Assembly: GCA_937975765.1 (NCBI GenBank)
Contig: CALJUR010000077.1
Span: 5,235 to 69,234, forward strand
DNA: 64,000 bases
Direction of reading: 5' to 3'
Source: an uncultured Myxococcales bacterium
Lineage (GTDB): Bacteria; Myxococcota_A; UBA9042; DTJE01
Shown here: positions 27,426 to 37,601 of the stretch, piece by piece
Numbering within the stretch: the stretch's first letter is position 1
Layout of the letters: every line of letters starts with the position of its first letter
The notes under the pieces: model-generated
What the model was told of the DNA's origin: nothing
Database searches by the model: none
The model's input: the letters and a program-made list of their open reading frames with translations, nothing else
Program-made: the position numbers and the translations under genes

Positions 27426-28250
27426 CTACAGGAACATCAGCAGGGAGAAGGCCATCACGGCCATGCCGGCGGTGACGCCGTAGATGGCGAGGTGGCCGCC
27501 GCCATACTCGCGGGCCGTGGGGATCAGTTCGTCCAGGGAGATGAAGACCATGATGCCGGCCACGGAGGCGAACAGCACGCCGAAGACGACGTCGTTCATG
27601 ACGGGCCGCAGCACGGTGTAGCCGAGGATGGCGCCCACGGGCTCGGCGAAGCCCGACAGGAAGGAGTGGAGGAATGCCTTGCGGCGGCTGCCGGTGGCAT
27701 ACAGGACCGGGACGGAGATGGAGATCCCCTCGGGGATGTTGTGGATGGCGATGGCGACCGCGATGGCGACGCCCAGGTGGGGGTCCCGCAGGGCGCCCAG
27801 GAACGTGGCCAGGCCCTCGGGGAAGTTGTGGATGGCGATGGCCAGCGCGGTCATCGTGCCCATGCGCAGCAGGCGCTTCCTTCGATGCGCCTCGGCCGCC
27901 TCGGGAGGAGGAAACCCGGCCACCGCGGGCGAATGCGGCTCGTGGGGGTTGATGTCGGCGGGGACCAGGCGGTCGATCAGCCCGATGACCAGGATCCCGC
28001 CGAAGAAGCCGGCGACGGTGGCCCAGGTGCCGGCGGGGCTGCCCAGGGCCGTGACCAGGGCGCCTTCGGCCTTCCGGAAGATCTCGACCAGCGAGACATA
28101 GATCATCACGCCGCCCGAGAAGCCCAGTGCGGCGGCCAGGAAGCGCGGGGTGGGCTTCCCGACGAAGAAGGCGATGGCGCTGCCGACGCCCGTGGAGAGG
28201 CCGGCGAACACCGTCAGGCCGAAGGCGACCAGGACCCCGGGTTCGAACAT
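27426..28250 (-). CDS. zupT: ZIP-family metal transporter (ZupT-like)
   Basis: 274 residues with eight predicted membrane helices. The two metal-binding helices carry the ZIP signatures AIHNFPEGLATFLGAL and AIHNIPEGISISVPVL, which place it in the GufA/ZupT branch. A His-containing cytoplasmic loop (ADINPHEPHSPAVAG) lies between helices 3 and 4. These proteins import zinc and often iron, manganese or cobalt. AGGAGGG lies 6-7 bases before the ATG. A weak promoter TTGCCA-17-TACCTT is seen at 28272-28300 on the minus strand. It seems to be a single-gene unit. Confidence 0.9.
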   Translation of the reverse strand: MFEPGVLVAFGLTVFAGLSTGVGSAIAFFVGKPTPRFLAAALGFSGGVMIYVSLVEIFRKAEGALVTALGSPAGTWATVAGFFGGILVIGLIDRLVPADINPHEPHSPAVAGFPPPEAAEAHRRKRLLRMGTMTALAIAIHNFPEGLATFLGALRDPHLGVAIAVAIAIHNIPEGISISVPVLYATGSRRKAFLHSFLSGFAEPVGAILGYTVLRPVMNDVVFGVLFASVAGIMVFISLDELIPTAREYGGGHLAIYGVTAGMAVMAFSLLMFL

Positions 28251-28359
28251 GCCGTCCCTCCTGATGCAGGGAAGGTAGCGGGGCCGGGGGGTGGTGGCAA
28301 GAGCGGGGAGGCGGGGGGCCCGTCCCGCGCGTCGTCGATCCGTTGGGAGGGCTGGGCGG

Positions 28360-28875
28360 TCAGCGGTGCTTCAGGAGCCCCAGCACCGCCTTGGCGAACG
28401 CGGCGGCCTGCAGCGGCCCGTCGCTGGTGACGATGCGTTCCGGGTCGGTCACGACGCCGCCGTCGCACAGCACGCCGCCCCTTGACGCCACGTGAGCGCG
28501 CCGTTCGTGCCAGCACGTCGCGCGGCGGTCCTTCAGCACGCCCGCCTCGGCCAGCACGGACACCGAGGCGCACTGCGCGCCCAGCACCTTGCCCGCGGCC
28601 AGCGCGTCCCGGCACAGCCGGTGCGCGACGCGGTTGTCGAACAGTTCCGGCGCCCCGTCGCCGCCCGCGAAGACGACCGCGTCGTAGTCGGCCGCGACGA
28701 CCTCGGCCAGCGCCAGGTCGGCCGCCAGCCACCCGCCCAGCGCCCCCCGCACGTGCCCCGCACGCGTGGACGCGACCGTCACCGTGCAGCCCGCCTCCTC
28801 GAACCGCGCCTTCGGCACCAGGGCCTCCTCGTCCCGGAATCCCCGGCTGGCGACGACGATCAGGATGCTGGGCAC
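28360..28875 (-). CDS. DJ-1/PfpI-family protein
   Basis: 171 residues of the DJ-1/ThiJ/PfpI fold. The N-terminal strand ILIVVASRGFRDEEALVPK holds the conserved Glu that contacts the nucleophile, VVFAGGDGAPELFDN is the GGxG loop, and GAQCASVSVLAEAGVLK is the nucleophile elbow with a Cys in place. Members act as deglycases, chaperones or redox sensors; the exact activity cannot be told. GTG start at 28875 with GGGAGGG upstream. It stands alone, with a decayed OsmC-like gene just upstream on the same strand. Confidence 0.85.
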   Translation of the reverse strand: MPSILIVVASRGFRDEEALVPKARFEEAGCTVTVASTRAGHVRGALGGWLAADLALAEVVAADYDAVVFAGGDGAPELFDNRVAHRLCRDALAAGKVLGAQCASVSVLAEAGVLKDRRATCWHERRAHVASRGGVLCDGGVVTDPERIVTSDGPLQAAAFAKAVLGLLKHR

Positions 28876-28996
28876 GCGGGTCCCTCCCGGCAGGCGAGGC
28901 GAAGATCGCGCAGGCCGCGGCGGGCGTCAAGGAGCGGGTCGGGCTGCCCCCGTCTTTCTCCCGATTGGCGCTGGGCCGCGGCACCCCGGTCCCGGT

Positions 28997-29224
28997 TCAG
29001 GGCTCGACGCGGACCGACGCCTCGATCGGCGTGCCGGGCTTCAGCATGGCCCAGACCGGGCAGATCTGCGACTCGGCCGTGGCGACCACGCGCCTGACGG
29101 CTTCCCGATCGACCTCCGGACAGCGCACGATGAAGGCCAGCGCGATCCGGGTGAAGACCGTGGGGTGTTCGTCCCGTCGCCAGCCGTGCACTTCGACCGA
29201 CACCTCGCGGGCCGGCACGATTCC
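28997..29224 (-). pseudogene. OsmC-family fragment, N-terminal half missing
   Basis: About 75 residues match the C-terminal half of OsmC/Ohr-type peroxidases: AREVSVEVHGWRRDEHPTVF, TRIALAFIVRCPEVDREAVR, then AESQICPVWAML with the resolving-type Cys. The N-terminal half with the first redox Cys is gone: upstream of about 29224 the frame runs antisense through an unrelated antitoxin fragment. The loss and the adjoining fragment point to a deletion or insertion junction here. A long open frame begins at 29374 but its first 50 residues are only a shadow. Confidence 0.65.
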
Positions 29225-29573
29225 CGACCCCGAAGGCCTCCACCGGGCGCTCAGCCTCCACATCGTCCATGCGAATCGAGCGCTGTTCGCCCAGGAGGTC
29301 CGTTTCCTGCGCAAGTACCTCGGCTGGAGCGCGGACCACCTCTCCGCCGTCATGGGCGTTGACCCCAAGACCATTTCCAGGTGGGAGAACGGGCGTCAGA
29401 AGCTCGGCCCCGTCGCGGAGCGGTTCCTGCGCATCCTCGTGCTGCAGCGCCTCGATCAGGACGCCCAGGCTTCTGCCGACCAGGTCCTCCCCACGCTGGA
29501 GAACACGACCGCCAACCCCGAGGAAGCTCGTCGAATGGCGGCTTCCCGCAAGGGATGGAAGAAGGCCGCCTGA
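29214..29573 (+). pseudogene. MqsA/YgiT-type antitoxin HTH fragment
   Basis: The frame from 29214 reads as the C-terminal half of an MqsA-like regulator: PDPEGLHRALSLHIVHANRA, EVRFLRKYLGWSADHLSAVM, then TISRWENGRQKLGPVAERFL, an Xre-type helix-turn-helix with the family's FLRKYLG phrase. The N-terminal zinc-binding CxxC region is absent, there is no start codon with a ribosome site, and the coding homology stops where the OsmC fragment begins on the other strand. No cognate toxin gene is found nearby. Taken as a remnant of a toxin-antitoxin locus. Confidence 0.6.
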
Positions 29574-29667
29574 TTCGCGAACCCTGCCTTGACCTCGATG
29601 ACCCCGAGTTTCGGGTCTTGGCCCCCTTCGTTCGGTTCCACGGATCGAGCCGCGTGCGACGCGGATT

Positions 29668-30123
29668 TCAGGACGAGGAACGCAGGCAGAGCGGGTAGAC
29701 GTCGTAGCTCTCGCAGGGGGGGCCTTCCCAGCAGCCGCAGTCGTAGAAACGCGACCAGCGCCAATACAATACCCCTTGCTGAATCCCGGTTGTGCATTCG
29801 AGACCTACACCCACAGAGAGACAACAAGGTTTCGCCCTCTGCTCGCATGGGCACCATTCCCGAGGCACGTCGTCGCACACGATGGCGTTGGCGATGTCGC
29901 CAGGGGAGTCCGATGGGACGTCGCCCGGGGACGTGTCGGGCTCGGCGGACGCCGCGTCGTCTGATCCGACCGAGGGGTCCTCGAAACCGATGTCCACGGT
30001 GGACGTGTCGCCGCCGGCCGCATCCGGTCCGGCGAATCCGTCCGGCAGGTAGCCGTCGCCACCCGCCCCGCCGGAACAGGCGATCGCCAGGACGGCCGGG
30101 AACAGCGCCAGCGCAATCCGCAT
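29668..30123 (-). CDS. Small cysteine-rich lipoprotein
   Basis: 151 residues. Lipobox VLAIAC at residue 16, then an acidic, Gly/Ser/Asp-rich linker of about 65 residues and a compact C-terminal domain with ten cysteines (VCDDVPREWCPCEQRAKPCC, GLECTTGIQQGVLYWRWSRF, YDCGCWEGPPCESY). The domain is not one I can name. GAGGAGG lies 8-9 bases before the ATG. It starts 11 bp after the stop of the 629-residue lipoprotein gene, so the two form an operon of surface lipoproteins. Confidence 0.7.
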   Translation of the reverse strand: MRIALALFPAVLAIACSGGAGGDGYLPDGFAGPDAAGGDTSTVDIGFEDPSVGSDDAASAEPDTSPGDVPSDSPGDIANAIVCDDVPREWCPCEQRAKPCCLSVGVGLECTTGIQQGVLYWRWSRFYDCGCWEGPPCESYDVYPLCLRSSS

Positions 30124-30134
30124 GGAGAACCTCC

Positions 30135-32024
30135 TCACCGCGGCACCAGGACCAGGCGAAGTCCCTTGGGGCCATGCGACAGCGGGTCGGCCTGGTAGAT
30201 CCAGGCGAGCGCGACCGTGCCGTCGGCTAGCGTCGCCATGCGCGCGTCCTCGATGATGCCGTTGGGGGGCGCCGGGAGCGTCCATTGCCGCGTGGGCAGG
30301 AAGGTCGCGGGGTCCAGCCAGGTCGCGGCCAGGCGGGTAGGCTCGGCCTTGTCCTCCATGTCCTTCCAGGCCAGCACCGGCACGCCGCCCCAGGCCGACA
30401 GCCCGATCCCCTCGGGTCGTCCCGGCGGGTCGCTTCCGAACGGAGCGGGGGCCGCATCGGGCAGGCCCGTCGCCGGGATCGGCAGCGTCCGGAAGTACCG
30501 GCCATCGTCGTAGATCGGCCGCGCCGTCCACGCCGACAGCGCGCGACCGTCCTGCAGTTCCGCCAGGACCGGCCCCGAGGCGACCGCCTGCGACCGGTAG
30601 GTCTCGTCCGTCAATCGCAGCACGTCCGTCAGCGGCGTGCCGTCGGGGCCGTACCAGCGGGCGAAGAAGGTCGCCCGGTTCTGGTGATCGTCGGACCGCG
30701 ACTGCCAGCCCGCCAGGATCCGGCCCTCGGCCGTCCCGAGGAACTGCGGGGAACGCGCGTTCGCCAGGCGGCTGCCCGCCGCATCCTGCAGTTCGAACGG
30801 GGCGCCCTGCGGCCCGTACCGGTCGTAGCGTTGCAGGAAGATGCGCTCCGTCGAATCCACGTCCCCGGGGGCCACCCGGAAGGCCATCGTCCCGTCGGGC
30901 CAGGTGACCGATCCCGCGCAGGATGCGATCAACCCGTCGTCCGGCTGGCGCCGATCCCACGCGTAGTCCGGCGGCTCCGCGGCACCGCGAAGGATCCGGA
31001 AGTGCTGCGTGGAGACGGGTGCCCGCGGGTCCGTGTCGTCCGTCGAGTTCCATGCCACGGCGAAGCGGCCGTCGGCCAGGGGCCAGAGGCAGGGGGCGGA
31101 ACTGTCGCCCTCGTCCGGCGTCACCGGGAGGCCGCCCAGCGGGTCGTCCCGGGTCCCGGTTCGAAGGTGGACCTGGCAGGTGGGTGCCATGTAGAAGTTC
31201 GGGGAGACGCAGGTCCGCCACGCGACGACGAACCGCCCGTCCGTCAGCGCCACCAGGGACAGGTCCAGGACGTCCCCGTCCTCCGACAGGCGCAGCACGC
31301 CGTCCTTCGTGCCCTCGTCGGTCGTCCCGTCGCAGTCGTCGTCGATGCCGTTGACGAGGTCCGCGTCCGGCGTGCGGGCCGAACACCGATGCACACCGGG
31401 CGTGCAGTCGAGCGAGTCGGTCGGGCACCACGAGTCGCAGGAAAGAAGGCCCGTGCATGTACCGAAGTCGTTGCGGACCTGGCAGGGCTGGCCGATCCAT
31501 TCGTAGGGATCGTGGGTGCAGGTGTCGCCGGCGCAGGCGTCGGCGGTGCAGGGGTCGTCGTCGTTTGGGCGGGCGGAGGGCGGCAGGTACGACAGCGTGC
31601 AGCAGGCGTCGCACTCCAGGCCCTCGATCGTCCAGCACCCGCCGTACTCCAGGCAGAGGTCCTGGTTCAGGGAGTCCAGGCCGTGCCCTCGGTCGCAGAG
31701 GGATTCGCACAGGCCGCGGGGACTGGTGGGGATGGAGGACCAGCCGTTCTGGTAGGCGACGGCGAGGTCGCAGGAGACGGGGACGCCGTCCCGGGTGCAG
31801 GACGGCAGGCGGGCCGGGCGGCAGGGGTCGTCCGCGCCGTCGGAGGGGAACGCGTCGGGCGGGTTGCCGTCGTCGGGCGGGGTGGCGTCGCCGTCACCGG
31901 GCACCTCCACGTCCGCGCGCGACGTGTCCGCCAGGCATCCCCACGACGTGGCCAGCGCCAGGGAGAGGATCCAGGCCCATTCCTTCCGCGGGACGTCGTT
32001 GCGGGTCTGGATGCCGGAAGCCAT
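30135..32024 (-). CDS. Large lipoprotein with MopE-like motif and propeller-like repeats
   Basis: 629 residues. Lipobox TSWGC near residue 30, an acidic linker rich in Asp and Pro, a cysteine-rich segment of about 140 residues, and a MopE-like metal motif (NGIDDDCDGTTDEG) near residue 240. The remaining 380 residues contain repeated blocks such as ALTDGRFVVAWRTC, LADGRFAVAWNSTD, AEGRILAGWQSRSD and LADGTVALAWIYQ, each a likely blade of a beta-propeller. Secreted proteins with MopE motifs plus such repeats are common in myxobacteria; ligands are unknown. It heads a two-gene operon. Confidence 0.75.
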   Translation of the reverse strand: MASGIQTRNDVPRKEWAWILSLALATSWGCLADTSRADVEVPGDGDATPPDDGNPPDAFPSDGADDPCRPARLPSCTRDGVPVSCDLAVAYQNGWSSIPTSPRGLCESLCDRGHGLDSLNQDLCLEYGGCWTIEGLECDACCTLSYLPPSARPNDDDPCTADACAGDTCTHDPYEWIGQPCQVRNDFGTCTGLLSCDSWCPTDSLDCTPGVHRCSARTPDADLVNGIDDDCDGTTDEGTKDGVLRLSEDGDVLDLSLVALTDGRFVVAWRTCVSPNFYMAPTCQVHLRTGTRDDPLGGLPVTPDEGDSSAPCLWPLADGRFAVAWNSTDDTDPRAPVSTQHFRILRGAAEPPDYAWDRRQPDDGLIASCAGSVTWPDGTMAFRVAPGDVDSTERIFLQRYDRYGPQGAPFELQDAAGSRLANARSPQFLGTAEGRILAGWQSRSDDHQNRATFFARWYGPDGTPLTDVLRLTDETYRSQAVASGPVLAELQDGRALSAWTARPIYDDGRYFRTLPIPATGLPDAAPAPFGSDPPGRPEGIGLSAWGGVPVLAWKDMEDKAEPTRLAATWLDPATFLPTRQWTLPAPPNGIIEDARMATLADGTVALAWIYQADPLSHGPKGLRLVLVPR

Positions 32025-32144
32025 GACGTCCCCCGTCGTTGCCGGTCGGGAGAAAGGCTACCGGATCCGGGGGGGAGATTTCCAGCATCCGCACGACCGA
32101 TCTGCGTGTCCGGGCGGGCCTGGAAGCGGTAGGATCCGCCGCGG

Positions 32145-33440
32145 GTGGGGACGCTGGAGGGCGGGTTGTCGGGGACGTGCACCGTCGAGGAGTCGGGGGC
32201 CTTCGTGGAGGTCATGGCGCTGCCGCCGCACGGCGGGGGCGCGCTGGACGGCCTGGCCTTCACGGTCAAGGACAACATCGCGATCGCGGGACGGCGGGCC
32301 TCGTACGGCAGCCCCGCGTGGCGCGACGCCCATCCCCCGGCGTCCTGCAACGCGGTGTGCGTGGACCAGGTGCTGTGCGCCGGGGCGACCTGCGTGGGCC
32401 GGGTGGTCGCCGACGAGTTCACGTACAGCCTGGAGGGCGAGAACCCCTTCTTCGGGACGCCGCTGAACCCCCGTGCGCCGGACCGGGTGCCGGGCGGGTC
32501 GTCCAGCGGGTCGGCCTCGTCGGTGGCCTGCGGACTGGCCGACTTCTCGCTGGGGACGGACTCGGGCGGGTCCCTGCGCGTGCCGGCCAGCTTCTGCGGC
32601 GTGTGGGGCATGCGGCCGACGCTGCACCGGGTGTCCGAGGCCGGGGTCCTGCCGTTCATGCCGGGTGTCAGCACGGTGGGGGCGGTCGCGGCCGACGCGG
32701 ACGTCCTGGCCCGGGCGATGCGGGTCCTGCTGCGCGGCGGCGACCGGCCGGTGGCGGGGCTGCGGCGGGTGGTCGTGCTGGAGGACGCGCTGCGGATGTC
32801 CGATCCGGCGGCGCGGGAGGCGGCGGAGGCGGCGATCGAGCGCCTGGCGGCGCGCACCGGCATCGTCCCGGAGCGGCGGTCGTTCGGGGAGGTCGCGGGC
32901 CGGGACCTGGGGCTGGCGGACTGCAACGTGGCGGCGCTGAGGAACCTGCAGACGATGGAGTTCCAGAGCACGGTCGGCGACTGGATCGAGGGCCACCGGC
33001 CGCGGCTGGGGCCGACCTTCGAGAGGGCGTACGGGAACGTGAAGGCGTTCGACCGGGTGCGGGCCATGCCGTCGCTGGAGCTGTGCGAGCGGCTGTTCGA
33101 GGGCATCCGGGACTTCCTGCAGCCGGGGACGGTGGCGTGCTTCCCCACGACGCCCACGGCGGCCCCGCGGAAGGGGTCCCTGGTCGCGCTGCCGGCGGTG
33201 GCGGACTTCTACGACCGGACGATGGCGGTCGCGTCGTTCGCGGGGGTGGGGCGGCTGCCGGAGGTCACGGCGCCGCTGCTGGCGGCCGGGGGATGCCCGG
33301 TGGGCCTGTCGCTGGCGGCCGGACCGTTCCAGGACGAGTTCCTGCTGGGGGTGGCGCGGGACCACCTCTCGTTCCTGGCCGCGGAGGGGACGAACGCGAC
33401 GGTCTTCGGGGACCGGACTCAACGACGGATGACGCCGTAG
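32145..33440 (+). CDS. Amidase-signature family hydrolase
   Basis: 431 residues. The amidase-signature triad is visible: Lys in LAFTVKDNIA, the cis-Ser in SLGTDSGGSLRVPASFCG and the nucleophile region in VPGGSSSGSASSVACG. The family hydrolyses amides, or forms part of GatCAB; without gatB or gatC nearby this is a stand-alone amidase with unknown substrate. The protein is a little shorter than GatA. The start is uncertain: GTG at 32145 is used, but TTG at 32166 has GGAGGG just upstream. The 3' end overlaps the convergent lipoprotein gene by 22 bp. Confidence 0.8.
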   Translation: MGTLEGGLSGTCTVEESGAFVEVMALPPHGGGALDGLAFTVKDNIAIAGRRASYGSPAWRDAHPPASCNAVCVDQVLCAGATCVGRVVADEFTYSLEGENPFFGTPLNPRAPDRVPGGSSSGSASSVACGLADFSLGTDSGGSLRVPASFCGVWGMRPTLHRVSEAGVLPFMPGVSTVGAVAADADVLARAMRVLLRGGDRPVAGLRRVVVLEDALRMSDPAAREAAEAAIERLAARTGIVPERRSFGEVAGRDLGLADCNVAALRNLQTMEFQSTVGDWIEGHRPRLGPTFERAYGNVKAFDRVRAMPSLELCERLFEGIRDFLQPGTVACFPTTPTAAPRKGSLVALPAVADFYDRTMAVASFAGVGRLPEVTAPLLAAGGCPVGLSLAAGPFQDEFLLGVARDHLSFLAAEGTNATVFGDRTQRRMTP

Positions 33441-34135
33441 ATCTCGTTGAACTTGTAGTGCTCCCGGCCGCTCTCCCCGACGACGATCAGCGTGGGACCC
33501 GGAACGATGGTCGCCACGTCGGTGCCCAGCAGTTCCCGGGAGATGGACTTTCCGTTCCGGAACACGATCTCCACTTTGGAACCGACCCAGGGCTGCAGGT
33601 ACGAAGCGATCCGCTTCGGGTCCTTGCTGGCGAAGTTGCAGGTTCGATCGTCATCCGATGCGGCGGGGAGCGGCGCCACGGGGGATGGGGCTGCCGCGAC
33701 GGGTTCCCGGGTCTCGACGGCATTCGGGACGGCCGGGATGGTCCGGGCCGGGCCGAAGTTCCCGACCGTCGAGGACGGGGGAAGGTCGTGGCCATGCCGG
33801 TTTTCGATTGGGACGTGCCGGTACTCCACCCTCGCCGAGAAGTCCGAACCCTGGTACTCCTGCGGGATCGAAGCCGGCCGGCACGCCGGCTGGCTGTCGG
33901 CCTGCTTCTCGCAGAGGAACAACTCTCGTCGGGTCTCGATCACCTTGCCATCCCGGACCGTGTCCAGTTGGCGGGTCATCCACAACTGCTCGGAGTAGGC
34001 CACGGGCACGACGTCTGAATACCGTTGCCAGGAGCCGTGATTGCACCCGGCAAGGACCAGGGCGGACAGCACCAGGGATGCGCAGATTGCATGCTTCACG
34101 AGTCGTCTCCATCCGGTTGGATCATCCGCTTTCAT
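33419..34135 (-). CDS. Lipoprotein of unknown function
   Basis: 238 residues. Membrane-anchor signal ICASLVLSALVLAGC with lipidated Cys near residue 31. The middle is Pro/Ala-rich. The C-terminal 70 residues form a small beta domain (VGSKVEIVFRNGKSISRELL, IVVGESGREHYKFNEIYGVI) that looks like an SH3/Sm-type barrel. Ribosome site is weak (GGAAG). Its GC content is lower than that of its neighbours. The end overlaps the amidase gene by 22 bp on the other strand. No family recognised. Confidence 0.65.
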   Translation of the reverse strand: MKADDPTGWRRLVKHAICASLVLSALVLAGCNHGSWQRYSDVVPVAYSEQLWMTRQLDTVRDGKVIETRRELFLCEKQADSQPACRPASIPQEYQGSDFSARVEYRHVPIENRHGHDLPPSSTVGNFGPARTIPAVPNAVETREPVAAAPSPVAPLPAASDDDRTCNFASKDPKRIASYLQPWVGSKVEIVFRNGKSISRELLGTDVATIVPGPTLIVVGESGREHYKFNEIYGVIRR

Positions 34136-34306
34136 CTTCCGGATCGAGGTGGATTCCAGAAATGGCAATTGATGATTCCGGAAGAGGTTCCTGCCCGACG
34201 AGGCCAGTTTTCCCCCCGCGGAAGCGGGAGGCAAACGACGGAGGATGGCGGGGGACGGGGTCCCAATCCTACGGTAGAGCGACGTGATTACGGTAGGTTG
34301 TGCCAA

Positions 34307-34331
34307 CAATAATGGTGACTGTCCCTGAATT
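34307..34331 (-). repeat. Solo copy of the GGGACAGTCACCATTATTG repeat
   Basis: Identical over 24 bases to the termini of the 128-bp element at 23099-23226, here in inverted orientation relative to the 19379 copy. On the minus strand it runs directly on from the end of folC, and the TAA stop of folC (34330-34332) lies partly inside it. Confidence 0.8.
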
Positions 34332-35676
34332 AGCGCCAGGTCTGGGAGGCGAGGGCGGCGCCGACGAGGTAGAGGGAGCCGGTGACGAGGACGGTGCCGG
34401 CGGGGCCGGCGAGGTGCATGGCGTGGGTCAAGGCGGCGCGCAGGTCGGGTTCGGTCGTCACGGGGACGCGGCCGGCGGCGACCAGGCGGGCCTGTGCGGC
34501 GACCTCGTCGGGCGGGGACAGGCCGGGGATGCCGGTCTCGATCACGGCGTCCACGCGCGGCACCAGCAGGCGCAGCACGGCGGGGTAGTCCTTGTCGGGC
34601 CGGCTGCCGTGCACCATCACGAGGGGGCGGGGCAGCGGGTCGGAGTCCAGCGCCTGGGCCAGCCGCTCGGCGGCGCCGGGGTTGTGGCAGCCGTCCAGGA
34701 TCACCGCGGGCCGGTCGTGCACGCGCTGCAGGCGGCCCGGCCATGACGCCGACGCGACCCCGGCGCGTATCGCGTCCGCCGGCACCCGGATGCCCGCCGC
34801 GTCCAGCGCCTGCGCCGCGACGATCGCCAGCGCGGCGTTGTCCGCCTGGAACGCCCCGGGCAGCCCGACGCCCAGACCGTCCAGCCGCAACGCGCCCGCC
34901 GCGAGGTCGATCGGGTCGTCCGTCCGCCCGGCGCCATTCCCGTGCGGCTGCCGCGGCAGCCCGCCCGACGCGAAGTCGATGCGCCCGTCCGGACGCCGCG
35001 TGACCGTCCCGTCGCGGCCCAGCCGCCACGCCGTTGCGCCCATCGCCTGCAGCGCCGGCCCGACGACCCGGTCGAACACCCCGTCCTCGACCGCGGTGAC
35101 GAAGGGCCGCCCCGGCCGCGCCACGCCGACCTTCTCGGCCGCGATGGCGTCCACGGTCGGCCCCAGGTACGCCACGTGGTCCAGCGTCACGTTGGTCAGC
35201 ACGCTGGCGAGCGGGTCGCACACGTTCGTCGAGTCGAACCGCCCGCCCATCCCGACCTCGACGACGGCCACGTCCACCCGCGCCCGGGCGAACGCCAGGA
35301 ACCCGATGGCGGTCAGCGCCTCGAAGTAGGTCGCCCGCACCGGCCGCGCCCCGGCGGCCATGACGTCGCGCACTTCGCGGGCCAGGGCGGAAAACGTCTC
35401 CGCGTCGATCCAGCGCCCGTCGATGGCGATGCGTTCGCGCACGTCCACCAGGTGCGGCGACGTGAAGCGCCCGGTGCGGTGCCCGGCGGAGCGCAGGATG
35501 GCGTCCAGGAAGGCCGCGGTGGAACCCTTGCCGTTGGTGCCGGAGATCAGCACGGCCGGGAAGGCGCGTTCGGGGTGGCCCAGCCGAGTGACCAGCCGCC
35601 GGATGCGGGACAGGCCGGGGCGGATGCCGGTGCGCTGCAGGCCGGCGAGGATGTCGAGGGTGGAGGTGTCGTCCAT
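34330..35676 (-). CDS. folC: Folylpolyglutamate synthase / dihydrofolate synthase
   Basis: 448 residues of the Mur-ligase superfamily. ATP-binding loop LISGTNGKGSTAAFLDAILR (P-loop GTNGKGS), RTGRFTSPHLVDVRERI, the metal-site phrase VVEVGMGGRFDSTNV, LTNVTLDHVAYLGPTVDAIA and the C-terminal ILDGCHNPGAAERLAQAL all match FolC. The enzyme adds glutamate to folates and usually also makes dihydrofolate from dihydropteroate. The start at 35676 (MDDTSTLDIL) is set by homology; longer in-frame starts cross the GC repeat at 35697. The stop codon is supplied by the inserted repeat, so the C-terminus may differ by a few residues from the ancestral form. Confidence 0.9.
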   Translation of the reverse strand: MDDTSTLDILAGLQRTGIRPGLSRIRRLVTRLGHPERAFPAVLISGTNGKGSTAAFLDAILRSAGHRTGRFTSPHLVDVRERIAIDGRWIDAETFSALAREVRDVMAAGARPVRATYFEALTAIGFLAFARARVDVAVVEVGMGGRFDSTNVCDPLASVLTNVTLDHVAYLGPTVDAIAAEKVGVARPGRPFVTAVEDGVFDRVVGPALQAMGATAWRLGRDGTVTRRPDGRIDFASGGLPRQPHGNGAGRTDDPIDLAAGALRLDGLGVGLPGAFQADNAALAIVAAQALDAAGIRVPADAIRAGVASASWPGRLQRVHDRPAVILDGCHNPGAAERLAQALDSDPLPRPLVMVHGSRPDKDYPAVLRLLVPRVDAVIETGIPGLSPPDEVAAQARLVAAGRVPVTTEPDLRAALTHAMHLAGPAGTVLVTGSLYLVGAALASQTWR

Positions 35677-35696
35677 CGGAGAGGGGTCCCAGGGAA

Positions 35697-35726
35697 GAAG
35701 GCGGGGGACGGGGCCCCCGCTGTACA
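35697..35726 (+). repeat. GC-palindrome repeat, copy 2
   Basis: Core GCGGGGG / CCCCCGC with a 6-base centre; same family as the copies at 26728, 35840, 62439 and 62508. It lies just upstream of folC. Confidence 0.7.
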
Positions 35727-35730
35727 CACG

Positions 35731-35756
35731 GCCTGGCGGACCTGCGGCCGCCAGGC
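35731..35756. other. Stem-loop in the folC-rpoD gap
   Basis: GCCTGGCGG (35731-35739) pairs perfectly with CCGCCAGGC (35748-35756) around an 8-base loop. No T-run follows in either direction. Confidence 0.45.
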
Positions 35757-35758
35757 CG

Positions 35759-35803
35759 GACGCGCGTGGAACCGACCCGCCCTGCGACCGGTTCACGCGC
35801 GTC
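35759..35803. other. Long stem-loop in the folC-rpoD gap
   Basis: GACGCGCGTG (35759-35768) and AACCG (35770-35774) pair with CGGTT and CACGCGCGTC (35789-35803): 15 base pairs with one bulged G. It lies between two direct GC-palindrome copies, giving a highly structured rpoD trailer / folC leader. Confidence 0.5.
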
Positions 35804-35839
35804 ACATCCGCTCGCCAATGATCCGGATCCCGGCGAGCA

Positions 35840-35869
35840 CCAGGCGGGGGACCGGGCCCCCGCCCTACA
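35840..35869 (+). repeat. GC-palindrome repeat, copy 3
   Basis: GGCGGGGG (35843-35850) and CCCCCGCC (35857-35864) form the hairpin. It ends 3 bases before the rpoD stop codon and lies in the same orientation as copy 2, 143 bp away. Confidence 0.7.
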
Positions 35870-35871
35870 GG

Positions 35872-37599
<1,728 letters not shown>

Positions 37600-37601
37600 G
37601 C

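Noticed and set aside
28303..28330. A possible sixth GC-palindrome copy near 28305
   Set aside because: Only the left arm resembles the family; the right arm and flank do not match well enough.
28482..29213. Upstream extension of the MqsA-type fragment into a longer open frame
   Set aside because: These codons are antisense to the DJ-1/PfpI gene and the OsmC fragment, and their translation is low-complexity.
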